Assembly: GCA_038063315.1 (NCBI GenBank)
Contig: JBBTVI010000008.1
Location: forward strand, 1 to 62,159
Source of the DNA: JBBTVI01 sp038063315
GTDB lineage: Bacteria > Patescibacteriota > Minisyncoccia > Sungbacterales > HO2-52-23
Length of the DNA: 62,159 nucleotides
Direction of reading: 5' to 3'
This document shows, one piece after another, positions 41,262-48,945 of this stretch (the first letter of the stretch is position 1; every line of letters begins with the position of its first letter). The notes under the pieces are model-generated. The model saw nothing but the letters and a program-made list of their open reading frames with translations. It was not told the DNA's origin and searched no databases. The position numbers and the translations under genes were made by a program.

Positions 41262-42240
41262 TTGTTTTCTGCGCCTCTGTCAGGAGAACCTCCATTGCGA
41301 GACGCCGGTTGATCGCCGTTCGATCCATCATGTGTCGTACGCTTTCAATGCGCTTGAGCGAGTCAGTAATAGAAATTATTTTACCATAAGATGAAAAATA
41401 TTGCAAGAGACGGGCGCGAAGAGACAAAATGACGTCCTCGGTCAGACGTCGCGTCTCGGCCGGGTCCTGCCAGACCGCAGCGGAAATCGCGAGCGCATCA
41501 AGCGTGTCGCCACTGAGCAGCAGAGAGATCTGTTTTGCACGTTGGGCCACGCGTTGTCGCTCTTTCGGATCGGTGAGAAAGGATATAAGTCGTCCGGGAC
41601 GGCCCGTTGCGTGGCGGACCGCCTCTTGGATGAGTTCGGGATCGGAGGCGTATTGTTTTGCCGATGAGGCAAGGATCGCATCGGGAACGAGGTGGAAATT
41701 GAGCGTTGCGGAGCGCGATGCAATAGTCGGAGGGATGGCGTCGGGTTGGCTTGTGGTGAGGAGAAAAAGCGTCCCCGGATGGGGTTCCTCAAGGGTCTTG
41801 AGAAGGGCGTTTGCCGCCTCGCGCGTGAGGCGTTCCGCCCCGTCGAAAATAAATACGCGCCACCGGCCCGCTGCGGCCATTATGGTTAGTTGCTTTCTGA
41901 TATTGCGGACGTCGTCAATGCTGATCGCAAACGATTTGTCCGGGACGGATTTTTTTGAGGCCTGGCTTTGGTCACTGCCGAGAACAATAACGTTCGGATG
42001 GACGGAACGCGCGATGCGGCTGCAATCCGGACAGAGTTTCTTTGCTTTTTCGAGACCCCCCAAATGGCAGACAGACAAAATCTTATCACCATGCTCGCAA
42101 TAAAATGCTTGCGCGAGCGCCAGCGCAACTTTATGCTTCCCGATGTGCTCCGGTCCGTGAAAAAGATACGCATGCGCGAGCTTGCCGTTTTTTCGAACCC
42201 GTTCCAGATACGCAATTTGCCGTTCGTGCCCGATGAGCAT
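41167..42240 (-). CDS. holB: DNA polymerase III delta' subunit
   Basis: The 357-aa clamp-loader subunit starts MLIGHERQIAYLERVRKNGK. It contains AHAYLFHGPEHIGKHKVALA in place of a strict Walker A (GPEHIGKHK), CPDCSRIARSVHPNVIVLG, WRVFIFDGAERLTREAANAL and KTLEEPHPGTLFLLTTSQPD. Delta' is an AAA+ protein that does not need ATPase activity. Start 42240 lies one base from the stop of the upstream gene. The last 30 or so codons overlap the next gene, and the C-terminal tail (SHTWNHTSFRHSDGAWHRRL) looks non-conserved. Confidence 0.9.
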   Translation of the reverse strand: MLIGHERQIAYLERVRKNGKLAHAYLFHGPEHIGKHKVALALAQAFYCEHGDKILSVCHLGGLEKAKKLCPDCSRIARSVHPNVIVLGSDQSQASKKSVPDKSFAISIDDVRNIRKQLTIMAAAGRWRVFIFDGAERLTREAANALLKTLEEPHPGTLFLLTTSQPDAIPPTIASRSATLNFHLVPDAILASSAKQYASDPELIQEAVRHATGRPGRLISFLTDPKERQRVAQRAKQISLLLSGDTLDALAISAAVWQDPAETRRLTEDVILSLRARLLQYFSSYGKIISITDSLKRIESVRHMMDRTAINRRLAMEVLLTEAQKTNESQNLSRYSHTWNHTSFRHSDGAWHRRLWE

Positions 42241-42241
42241 A

Positions 42242-44017
42242 TTACGCCACTTCACTATTATAACACGCTTCGCAATACACAATTTCCTTCCGGTCGGGGG
42301 CATACGAGGTTTCAAATTCATTTGGACAATGGGCAGAACCGTGAGCATGCGGAGTTTGATTGGTATAGACGCCGTTGTCGGAATTCTTCCCCGAGCAGTG
42401 ACAAGTTCGTTGCCATCGGCGTATGGGGTGCGGCTGTTCTTTGAGCACTGCGTCTATCCGACAATAGAAACATTCACGCGGTATGGGTACGTTCATTTTC
42501 TTATAGAACGCGATCTCTTGCGGGATAACACGATATGCCCTGTTGCATCGTGCGCATCCGATGATTTGTCGCAAAAGGGAATCATCCGCGTCCTTGATAT
42601 GATCGGGCAGATCACGCGCCGGGAGGGTCACCGTGTGCGACGCGCGTTCAACGGGTTTCCAGCTATATCCTTCTTCATTGATTTCTTTCTCGGATAATGG
42701 AAAATATGCCTGCGCGATTGTTTCATTATATGAGAAAGGACAAAGTTCAATCGGAAAAAATTCCCCATAGCGATACTCTCTCCCTCGTGTATCGCGATAA
42801 GGTACATCGTTCATCTGCCGGATTATTTTGGGCACCAGCGCTTCATACGCTTCTTTCGTATATTGTTTATTTAGAATGCAATACGATTTCTTCCGTACCC
42901 CGATGCACCCGAAAAGATTCGAACCCCCGATGCAGAGCTTCGTGTAATCGGCATCGTATAAATTGATGCCGGTCTCTTCGCCGAATTTCACATTGTGCGC
43001 ATTCTCGCCCGCCACCAGGCATTCATACATCAATTCCGCATTCGCTCCCCAACTGGTGTAGTCGTAGCTGTCTTTTACGGTGGGACCGAGTATGAAGGAG
43101 ACGTATTTGCAATTCTCCGCACCGATCACCTCGAAACATTGCTTGCAATTTTTCGATTGGAACACAAAGAGACCGCTCACGTCGCGCGAGAATTCCTGCC
43201 AGAATGTCTTGACTGGAAATTTCAGCCGATGCGCGCGTCCTTCCTCCTGCAATCGGGTGTATGCCCGATAAGAACCCAGGTCGTATTCCTTCATCTTCCG
43301 GCGATATTCCTCGGGCGAGTACGGCGTATTCAAGATATAGTATTTTTTGTTTCGGAGATTGGCAGAAAGAAAACAGTTTTGGCAATTTGCGCATTGCCAA
43401 AGAAATGCGCAATCGTGGGAGGAAACCGTATATTGGGAGGAAATAACGCGATAATCCTTGTAACAGTGAAACAGATCGTGTGAAAATTCGCATGCATTGA
43501 TGAAGCTGGAGTTGCTGCAGTCCTTGCACTGGGCCAGGATATAGCCGTAGAAGCAATTCTCGTTGTAGTCTGCGGAGAATATGAGATAGCATTGTTTGAG
43601 ATGACCAACGTGATTCGTGTACGGCGACTCGATGGCGCTCTGGAGATCAATGGAAAGGCCCAGCAGCGGGACATCGTGCCAAAGCTCGTTGAATTGCGTA
43701 AAGAACGGCCGGGAAAAGTCATATTCGCGCCCGTATTCGAGCGCGTCCCATTTGTCCGACCACCAGCATTGCGGACAAAACACCCGGTACGTTTTATCAG
43801 GTGAATAGCGCGATAGCACTTCTTTACCGCAAAGATCGCACGTGCGCTTGTACAAAGAAAAGGCGTTGCTAAACGCCAACCTCCTTTGTAGCCGACAACC
43901 CGGGCAAAACGTCGGTGGGGGGACCTTGATCTTTTCGTAAAACACAAAATCCTCCGGCGCGATGGCAAATCCCCGTTCACAGTTTTGACAGATTTTTTGA
44001 TCCATATTTTGCGCCAC
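42242..44017 (-). CDS. Cys-rich zinc-ribbon protein typical of Patescibacteria
   Basis: The 591-aa protein has four N-terminal CxxC pairs: ICQNC, FCPGCRLQRRLAFSNAFSLY, RTCDLCGKEV and RVFCPQCWWSDKWDALEYG. A DYDFSRPFFTQFNELW segment and a long central region follow. That region has repeated Asn/Cys/Tyr motifs (HVGHLKQCYLIFSADYNENC, CKDCSNSSFINACEFSHDLF, NCQNCFLSANLRNKKYYILN, NCKQCFEVIGAENCKYVSF). The C-terminal zinc pairs are GCARC, ECFYC, RTCHC and YCEAC. I associate this architecture with Patescibacteria. Its function is unknown. It sits between mreB (7 bp) and holB (1 bp), so it is co-expressed with core genes. Confidence 0.8.
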   Translation of the reverse strand: MAQNMDQKICQNCERGFAIAPEDFVFYEKIKVPPPTFCPGCRLQRRLAFSNAFSLYKRTCDLCGKEVLSRYSPDKTYRVFCPQCWWSDKWDALEYGREYDFSRPFFTQFNELWHDVPLLGLSIDLQSAIESPYTNHVGHLKQCYLIFSADYNENCFYGYILAQCKDCSNSSFINACEFSHDLFHCYKDYRVISSQYTVSSHDCAFLWQCANCQNCFLSANLRNKKYYILNTPYSPEEYRRKMKEYDLGSYRAYTRLQEEGRAHRLKFPVKTFWQEFSRDVSGLFVFQSKNCKQCFEVIGAENCKYVSFILGPTVKDSYDYTSWGANAELMYECLVAGENAHNVKFGEETGINLYDADYTKLCIGGSNLFGCIGVRKKSYCILNKQYTKEAYEALVPKIIRQMNDVPYRDTRGREYRYGEFFPIELCPFSYNETIAQAYFPLSEKEINEEGYSWKPVERASHTVTLPARDLPDHIKDADDSLLRQIIGCARCNRAYRVIPQEIAFYKKMNVPIPRECFYCRIDAVLKEQPHPIRRWQRTCHCSGKNSDNGVYTNQTPHAHGSAHCPNEFETSYAPDRKEIVYCEACYNSEVA

Positions 44018-44024
44018 CTTTTTC

Positions 44025-45035
44025 TTACCGCTTCGTCATGATGCTTCTCTTGTAGACCTCTAAATGTTCAAGCGCGATTCCGGTGCCGCGCGCAACGCAG
44101 AGGAGCGGTTCCTCGGCAACGTGCGCAGGCACGCCTGTTTCCTGGACAATGAGCGCGTCAATGTTGCGGAGAAGCGCGCCGCCGCCGGTGAGCACAATCC
44201 CTTTATCCATGATGTCGGCGGAGAGTTCCGGCGGCGTCTCGTGGAGGACGGTTTTAATCGCGCGGATGATTTCGTCCAATTCTTCCGCAATTGCCGTCGC
44301 GGTCTCGTTTGCCGTGATTTCGATGACTTGGGGAAGGCCGGTCATGAAATTCCTTCCCTTTATTTCCATGACGAGGTGCTTATTGTCCACGGGAATTGCG
44401 GTGCCGATCTGGATTTTAATGTCTTCGGCGGTGCGATCGCCGATGGCGAGGTTATACGTTTTCTTGATATAGTCCGCGATGGCCTGATCCAGTTTGTCTC
44501 CCGCGACTTTGACGGACGTTGCGGTGACGATCCCGCCGAGAGAAATGACGGCCACATCCGTCGTTCCTCCGCCGATGTCCACGACCATGTGTCCGACGGG
44601 CTCGTTGATGGGGATGCCAGCGCCGATTGCGGCGAGGACCGGCTCTTTTACGGGATATACGGCTTTTGCGCCCGCGTGGAGCGCGGCCTCGATGACGGCG
44701 CGTCGCTCGGTTGATGTGACGCCCGCGGGAACCGAGATCATGACGTCCGGACGGAAGAGCCGCACGCGGCCGCCCGCTTTGTCAATAAAGTAGCGGAGCA
44801 TCGCTTCGGTAACGCGGTAGTCCGCAATGACGCCGTCGCGGAGCGGACGGTAGGCGACAATGGTTTCGGGTGTGCGTCCGATCATCTCGCGCGCCTCAAG
44901 TCCGACCGCGAGCACGCGGTTGTCGTCCTGCGAGACCGCAACGACCGACGGCTCGTTTGCGGCCACGCCTTTTTTCGGCACAAAAACGATTGTATTTGCC
45001 GTGCCGAGATCAATTCCGATTTTGCGGATGAACAT
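44025..45035 (-). CDS. mreB: Rod shape-determining protein MreB
   Basis: The 336-aa actin homolog starts MFIRKIGIDLGTANTIVFVP with the phosphate-1 loop. VGHMVVDIGGGTTDVAVISL is phosphate-2, and GIVLTGGGALLRNIDALIV is the adenosine motif. It polymerises under the membrane to organise the elongation machinery. It is the first gene of a long - strand operon running towards frr, tlyA and rseP. Presence of MreB plus MurA suggests a rod-shaped cell with peptidoglycan. Confidence 0.97.
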   Translation of the reverse strand: MFIRKIGIDLGTANTIVFVPKKGVAANEPSVVAVSQDDNRVLAVGLEAREMIGRTPETIVAYRPLRDGVIADYRVTEAMLRYFIDKAGGRVRLFRPDVMISVPAGVTSTERRAVIEAALHAGAKAVYPVKEPVLAAIGAGIPINEPVGHMVVDIGGGTTDVAVISLGGIVTATSVKVAGDKLDQAIADYIKKTYNLAIGDRTAEDIKIQIGTAIPVDNKHLVMEIKGRNFMTGLPQVIEITANETATAIAEELDEIIRAIKTVLHETPPELSADIMDKGIVLTGGGALLRNIDALIVQETGVPAHVAEEPLLCVARGTGIALEHLEVYKRSIMTKR

Positions 45036-45069
45036 GGTGAGAAGGAGTAAAGAAAGAAATCCTGTTTAT

Positions 45070-45250
45070 GTCATTGCGAGCGACCCCGAGTCTGTCGAGG
45101 GGGAGCGCGGCAATCCATTTTAATCGTCATTGCGAGCCGAAATGGATTGCTTCGTCGTCCTGCAGCAGGACTCCTCGCAATGACGACTCCCTCTGGATTG
45201 CGGAGCCTGTCCCGAGGGAAGCGAGGGATCGTCTGACTCCTCGCAATGAC
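45070..45250. repeat. REP-like dispersed repeat, copy 8 (composite)
   Basis: Three modules in tandem: GTCATTGCGAGCGACCCCGA to GGCAATCC, then GTCATTGCGAGCCG to the TCCTGCAGCAGGA core and CTCCTCGCAATGAC, then GGATTGCGGAGCCTGTCCCG to CTCCTCGCAATGAC. Confidence 0.9.
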
Positions 45251-45254
45251 GATA

Positions 45255-46526
45255 CTACTCGTTACTCTTTACTCGCTCGATGTCCGCGCCCAATGCGCGG
45301 AGACGGCCGTCAATATTTTCGTAGCCGCGATCAATATGATTGATATGCGCGATTGTTGATTCGCCGTCCGCGACAAGGGCGGCGATAACGAGGGTCATGC
45401 CGGAGCGGATGTCCAGACTGTCAATAGGGCAGCCGAAAAGGACTGTGGGTCCGGTGATACGCGCGCGGTGCGGATCCAGAATTTCGCAATTGGCGCCCAT
45501 TTTCTGAAGTTCCTGAAGGTAGCGGAGCCGGTGTTCATACATCCAGTCGTGGATGAGGGACGTTCCCTCGGCCTGCGTTGCGAGGACCGCAAACGGCGGC
45601 AGGTGGTCGGAACCGAGTTTCGGGTACAGGCCCGACTGGATGCGAAATCCTTTGTATCCGGCCGACGGCTTATGGATGCGCATTTCATCATCCGCGAGTG
45701 TGAATTGGACGCCCATTTTTGCAAGTTGGAGAAGTACCGCGTCAAGGTAGTCGCGTCGGATTCCGCGGATGGCCATCTCGGAGCGCGTTGCACCCGCAAG
45801 CGCGGCAAATCCCGATATTTCAAGTTCATCCGGATTGATCCGGTGCGTTGCTCCGTGTAGGCGTGGGACTCCCGCGATTTCAATCCGCGCGATATGCGAC
45901 CACCGGATATCCGCGCCCATCTTTTGGAGGAATAAAATGAGTTCCTGCACGTGCGGTTCGAGCGCTCCGAGAGAGATGACGGTGCGTCCCGGAGCCAGGA
46001 CTGCGGCGAGAATGATGTTTTCCGTTGCGGTTACGCTGGGTTCTGCCATCAGTACGTTGTTTCCTTTGAGTTCTCTCCCGTCCAATTCAATGACGCGTTC
46101 TTCGGAGATTTTCACGCCGAGCGCTTCAAATGCGGCCAGATGCGCGCCGACGGGTCGCGCGCCGATGGCGTCTCCTCCAGGGTAGGGCAATGCGGTCTTT
46201 CGCAATCTGCCCAAAAGCGCGCCCGCAAACAGAATTGATCCGCGTAATTTCCGGGAAAGTGTTTCATCCGGCGCATATCCGGTAAGGTGTTTTGCGGCAA
46301 TCGTTAGGTGGTGTTTGGAGGCGTTCCAGGAAATATCGGCGCCCAGTCCGGCGGCGATGTCCTGCATGGTTTTGACATCGGAAATCGCCGGAACATTTTC
46401 GAGCGTGCATGGTTCATCGGTCAGGAGGCATGCCGCGATAAACGGAAGCGCGGCGTTTTTGGACCCGCGGATTTCAATACTCCCGTTGAGCGGCTTCCCG
46501 CCACGAATAATAAAATGCTCGTCCAT
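45255..46526 (-). CDS. murA: UDP-GlcNAc 1-carboxyvinyltransferase with Asp in place of catalytic Cys
   Basis: The 423-aa enzyme starts MDEHFIIRGGKPLNGSIEIR, then has GSKNAALPFIAACLL with the Lys-Asn pair. The catalytic loop reads LPYPGGDAIGARPVGAHLAA. In most MurA the residue after the two Gly is Cys (Cys115 in E. coli), which fosfomycin alkylates. Here it is Asp. Other motifs (TENIILAAVLAPGRT, DLRSG-like LDIRSGMTLVIAALVADG) are present. It catalyses the first committed step of peptidoglycan synthesis. The Asp form is active in other bacteria and is intrinsically fosfomycin-resistant. Confidence 0.95.
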   Translation of the reverse strand: MDEHFIIRGGKPLNGSIEIRGSKNAALPFIAACLLTDEPCTLENVPAISDVKTMQDIAAGLGADISWNASKHHLTIAAKHLTGYAPDETLSRKLRGSILFAGALLGRLRKTALPYPGGDAIGARPVGAHLAAFEALGVKISEERVIELDGRELKGNNVLMAEPSVTATENIILAAVLAPGRTVISLGALEPHVQELILFLQKMGADIRWSHIARIEIAGVPRLHGATHRINPDELEISGFAALAGATRSEMAIRGIRRDYLDAVLLQLAKMGVQFTLADDEMRIHKPSAGYKGFRIQSGLYPKLGSDHLPPFAVLATQAEGTSLIHDWMYEHRLRYLQELQKMGANCEILDPHRARITGPTVLFGCPIDSLDIRSGMTLVIAALVADGESTIAHINHIDRGYENIDGRLRALGADIERVKSNE

Positions 46527-46601
46527 ATCTTATGATAACCCGCGTGTTGTGTTAACCGGTTTCTTAAGCACACTATACGCGGCGATAGGTGCGAAGGCAA
46601 G

Positions 46602-46641
46602 AAAAATAAACCACCCTGTACCGGAAGCGCAGGGTGGTTTA
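46602..46641 (-). terminator. Rho-independent terminator of the VapC-type operon
   Basis: A 12-bp stem TAAACCACCCTG / CAGGGTGGTTTA with an 11-base loop is followed on the - strand by TTTTT. It lies 33 bp after the PIN-domain gene. Confidence 0.92.
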
Positions 46642-46673
46642 TCCTCTTTGATCTTGGTCAAGAGCCAGTTGTG

Positions 46674-47045
46674 TCAAATGTCAATGACTTCCAGTCCGTT
46701 CACTTTTTTGAAGTCGCGGACATTTCGCGTTATCAAAGGAATTTTCTTCATCAACGCACACGCGGCAATGATGCTGTCACCAAGTTTCAGCCGATACGTT
46801 TTTCGCACTGTTGCCGCTTCCAATGTAGTAGAATAATCAAGCGATACAATGACGAAGTAATTCAGCAAGGACTTGAATACGCGCTCCGCTTCCGGAGTTA
46901 GTGCGGGAAATGAGAAGAATTCAACCAAGACCACTGCCGGAAGGAAGAGAGGGGCCTCGCGCGCAAACTGCGCCGTAAGAAAATCCACGACTTTCTTGTC
47001 ACCATTGGCATGATAAATGAGAATGTTGGTATCAACGGTGTACAT
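46674..47045 (-). CDS. PIN-domain toxin (VapC-like, pair 3)
   Basis: The 123-aa PIN ribonuclease starts MYTVDTNILIYHANGDKKVV. It has acidic residues in VDTNILIYH, a Glu in VLVEFFSFPALTPE, Asp in LKLGDSIIAACALM, and Asp in TRNVRDFKKVNGLEVIDI. These are the metal-binding positions of VapC toxins. Its start overlaps the antitoxin frame by 14 bp. Family members cleave tRNA or rRNA. Confidence 0.88.
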   Translation of the reverse strand: MYTVDTNILIYHANGDKKVVDFLTAQFAREAPLFLPAVVLVEFFSFPALTPEAERVFKSLLNYFVIVSLDYSTTLEAATVRKTYRLKLGDSIIAACALMKKIPLITRNVRDFKKVNGLEVIDI

Positions 47046-47304
47046 GAAGCCGAGGAAGAGGCCGATCCCATTCTTTACGAATTTTACGTTGCCACCTCAC
47101 AGGGTCAGGAATCTTCCCTTTTAATATGCCAGCCGCGGCTTTTAGTGAGGCGAGCGCTTTTTTCCGCCTTTCGGGAATAGAACGTTCCAAAATAATCCGA
47201 TTTTGATTGTATTCATGAATTTCGATTTCTGCATTTCTCCACGGAGCAGGAATATACCCAGGTAATATTATTTTCCCGTCCTTAATTTTTAGTGGTGTTG
47301 CCAT
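47032..47304 (-). CDS. Antitoxin partner of PIN toxin (pair 3)
   Basis: The 90-aa protein starts MATPLKIKDGKIILPGYIPA. The first 40 residues resemble an AbrB/MazE-like strand-rich DNA-binding fold (IKDGKIILP, EIEIHEYNQNRIILERS). The basic helical tail (RRKKALASLKAAAGILKGK) probably binds the toxin. It is identified mainly by its overlap with a PIN gene. The operon ends in a strong terminator. Confidence 0.65.
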   Translation of the reverse strand: MATPLKIKDGKIILPGYIPAPWRNAEIEIHEYNQNRIILERSIPERRKKALASLKAAAGILKGKIPDPVRWQRKIRKEWDRPLPRLHVHR

Positions 47305-47335
47305 GGTTTTCTACTGCTTATGGTGTTTTATCTAG

Positions 47336-47938
47336 TTATCGTTTTCGCCACTGCGGGGCGCGGCGGGCTTTTTTGAGGCCCGGTTTTTTGCGCTCCTTCA
47401 TGCGGGGGTCGCGCGTGAGAAAGCCCGCGCGGCGGAGGCGTTTGCGGAAATCGGGATTGAATTTTGTGAGGCAGCGCGACAGGCCGTGGCGGAACGCTTC
47501 GGCTTGGGCGTGGATTCCGCCCCCGCTGATTTTCGCCGTCACCTTGAATTTGCCCCATAATTTCATTTTCTGCATCGCGTCCTCCACGATTTTCTGGAGT
47601 TCGATGGTGGGGAAATAGACGGTGTGCGGGCGGTCGTTGACGACAAGATCTCCGGGTCTTGTAAAAAGGCGGACGCGGGCAACGGCTGTTTTGCGCCGTC
47701 CGACACCTTCAAAATAGCGTTCGGGTTTCGCGGGCGCGGATTTTTCCGCCGCGCCTGCGACACGTCGCGGGGATTTTGCCGCTACGGGCGCCTTTTCTGG
47801 CTCGCGCTCCTGCGTCTCGCCGCTTGGCGCCGTCTCGGGCTTTGCTGTTTTTTTGCGCGGCGCATCCGCGGTTTTGGTCGCGACCTTACGCTTTCGCGCG
47901 GGTTTTTCCTTTGGATTTTCCGGGGTTTCGTCGTTCAT
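47336..47938 (-). CDS. rpsI: Ribosomal protein S9 with long N-terminal extension
   Basis: The 200-aa protein carries a roughly 70-residue Lys/Ala/Pro/Glu-rich extension before the S9 core. The core begins PERYFEGVGRRKTAVARVRL and has VNDRPHTVYFPTIELQKIVE, KISGGGIHAQAEAFRHGLSR and DPRMKERKKPGLKKARRAPQ. The family's C-terminal Arg-rich tail, which touches P-site tRNA, is present (QWRKR). Normal S9 is about 130 aa. The extension is probably disordered. It is downstream of rplM, as in the usual rplM-rpsI order, but a mobile repeat lies between them. Confidence 0.95.
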   Translation of the reverse strand: MNDETPENPKEKPARKRKVATKTADAPRKKTAKPETAPSGETQEREPEKAPVAAKSPRRVAGAAEKSAPAKPERYFEGVGRRKTAVARVRLFTRPGDLVVNDRPHTVYFPTIELQKIVEDAMQKMKLWGKFKVTAKISGGGIHAQAEAFRHGLSRCLTKFNPDFRKRLRRAGFLTRDPRMKERKKPGLKKARRAPQWRKR

Positions 47939-47971
47939 GGATGTTGATTATTCGGCTTGGACAAATTTTTT

Positions 47972-48114
47972 AGAAACCGTCTAAAAAGCCTCTTATCCGT
48001 CATTGCGAGCGACCCCGAGTCTGTCGAGGGGGAGCGCGGCAATCCAGTATTTCTGCTGGATTGCTTCGTCGTCCTGCAGCAGGACTCCTCGCAATGACTT
48101 TTTAGACGGTTTAT
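47972..48114. mobile_element. MITE-like element with REP core between rplM and rpsI
   Basis: The left end AGAAACCGTCTAAAAA (47972-47987) and right end TTTTTAGACGGTTT (48099-48112) are inverted. The interior is a REP-like unit from GTCATTGCGAGCGACCCCGA to CTCCTCGCAATGAC with the TCCTGCAGCAGGA core. No gene is present. Confidence 0.7.
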
Positions 48115-48155
48115 TAGCAGCTGGTCTGGTGGTTAAACCTCCTCAGCTCCATCCG

Positions 48156-48503
48156 TTAGTGCGCATCGCGAAAAATAAGATGACGCAGAAATACTTTGCG
48201 CGATTTGTTTTTCGGAAGCATGCCGCTGACCGCATGGCGCAGAACCGCCGTGGGATCGCGCTTGAGAAGCGATGCGAGCGCCTCCTCTTTCAGCCCACCC
48301 GGATAGCCGGAGTGCCTGCGATAAAGCTTTTGGCGCATTTTGTCGCCTGTCACGCGGATTTTGTTGGCGTTGATCACCGTGACGGTATTGTCCGCCCTTT
48401 TTGCGGGGTCAAACGCGGGCTTATCTTTTCCGCGGAGGACGACGGCAATTTCAGTTGCAAGGCGCCCCAATATTTTGTTTTCGGCATCAAAGGTGTAGTT
48501 CAT
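48156..48503 (-). CDS. rplM: Ribosomal protein L13 (short form)
   Basis: The 115-aa protein starts MNYTFDAENKILGRLATEIA. The L13 motifs are VTVINANKIRVTGDKMRQKL, YRRHSGYPGGLKEEALASLL and AVSGMLPKNKSRKVFLRHL. The usual bacterial L13 is about 142 aa with an extra N-terminal strand, which is absent here. Start 48503 was chosen because the upstream frame reads through an AT-rich palindromic repeat. It belongs to the alpha-operon-like cluster. Confidence 0.94.
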   Translation of the reverse strand: MNYTFDAENKILGRLATEIAVVLRGKDKPAFDPAKRADNTVTVINANKIRVTGDKMRQKLYRRHSGYPGGLKEEALASLLKRDPTAVLRHAVSGMLPKNKSRKVFLRHLIFRDAH

Positions 48504-48515
48504 CAAGATATGGGG

Positions 48516-48586
48516 TATGGGGCTTGTATTATGAATTATGGATTGGAGGAATTCCCATAATACATAATACAAAATCCATACTTCAA
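48516..48586. repeat. AT-rich palindromic repeat (family P), copy 2
   Basis: TATTATGAATTATGGATTGG and its inverted partner CCCATAATACATAATACA surround AGGAATT. It lies between rplQ and rplM. Confidence 0.75.
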
Positions 48587-48588
48587 GG

Positions 48589-48936
48589 TTATTTTACTAG
48601 TTCAATCCTGGCCATTCGCGCGCCGTCGCTTGGACGCGCGTCCATTTTGATAATGCGCGTGTATCCCCCGGGACGTCCGGCCGCGGCCTCGGCGCTCTGA
48701 AAAATTTTTTCAACGACCGCGGATGAAAACCGCGCAATGAGTATTCGTCGGGCCTGCAGCGTTCCGGCTTTGGCGCGGGTGATTGCGCGCTCAACGACCG
48801 GGCGCATTTCTTTGGCTTTGGCCTCGGTGGTGACAATCGCGCCATGGATAAAAAATGAGGAGCCGAGCCCCTTCATCAATGCTGTGCGCTGTTTGGCAAC
48901 GCGCCCGAATTTTCGTCCGCTTTTCCTGTGTCGCAT
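48589..48936 (-). CDS. rplQ: Ribosomal protein L17
   Basis: The 115-aa protein starts MRHRKSGRKFGRVAKQRTAL, has IVTTEAKAKEMRPVVERAIT and ends YTRIIKMDARPSDGARMARI ELVK. Length and motifs are normal. It follows rpoA by 9 bp, the conserved rpoA-rplQ order. Confidence 0.97.
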   Translation of the reverse strand: MRHRKSGRKFGRVAKQRTALMKGLGSSFFIHGAIVTTEAKAKEMRPVVERAITRAKAGTLQARRILIARFSSAVVEKIFQSAEAAAGRPGGYTRIIKMDARPSDGARMARIELVK

Positions 48937-48945
48937 GCTTGGGTT

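Noticed and set aside
40044..41312. Long open frame of 422 codons on the + strand
   Set aside because: It lies exactly opposite the BNR-propeller gene, has no known motif and has the Arg/Gly/Ala-rich composition typical of antisense shadows in GC-rich DNA. The - strand protein has clear Asp-box repeats.
42905..42935. GATTCGAACCCCCGATGCAGAGCTTCG, resembling a - strand tRNA T arm
   Set aside because: It is coding sequence of the Cys-rich protein (reads LCIGGSNLFGCIGVR), and no acceptor, D or anticodon arm can be drawn around it.
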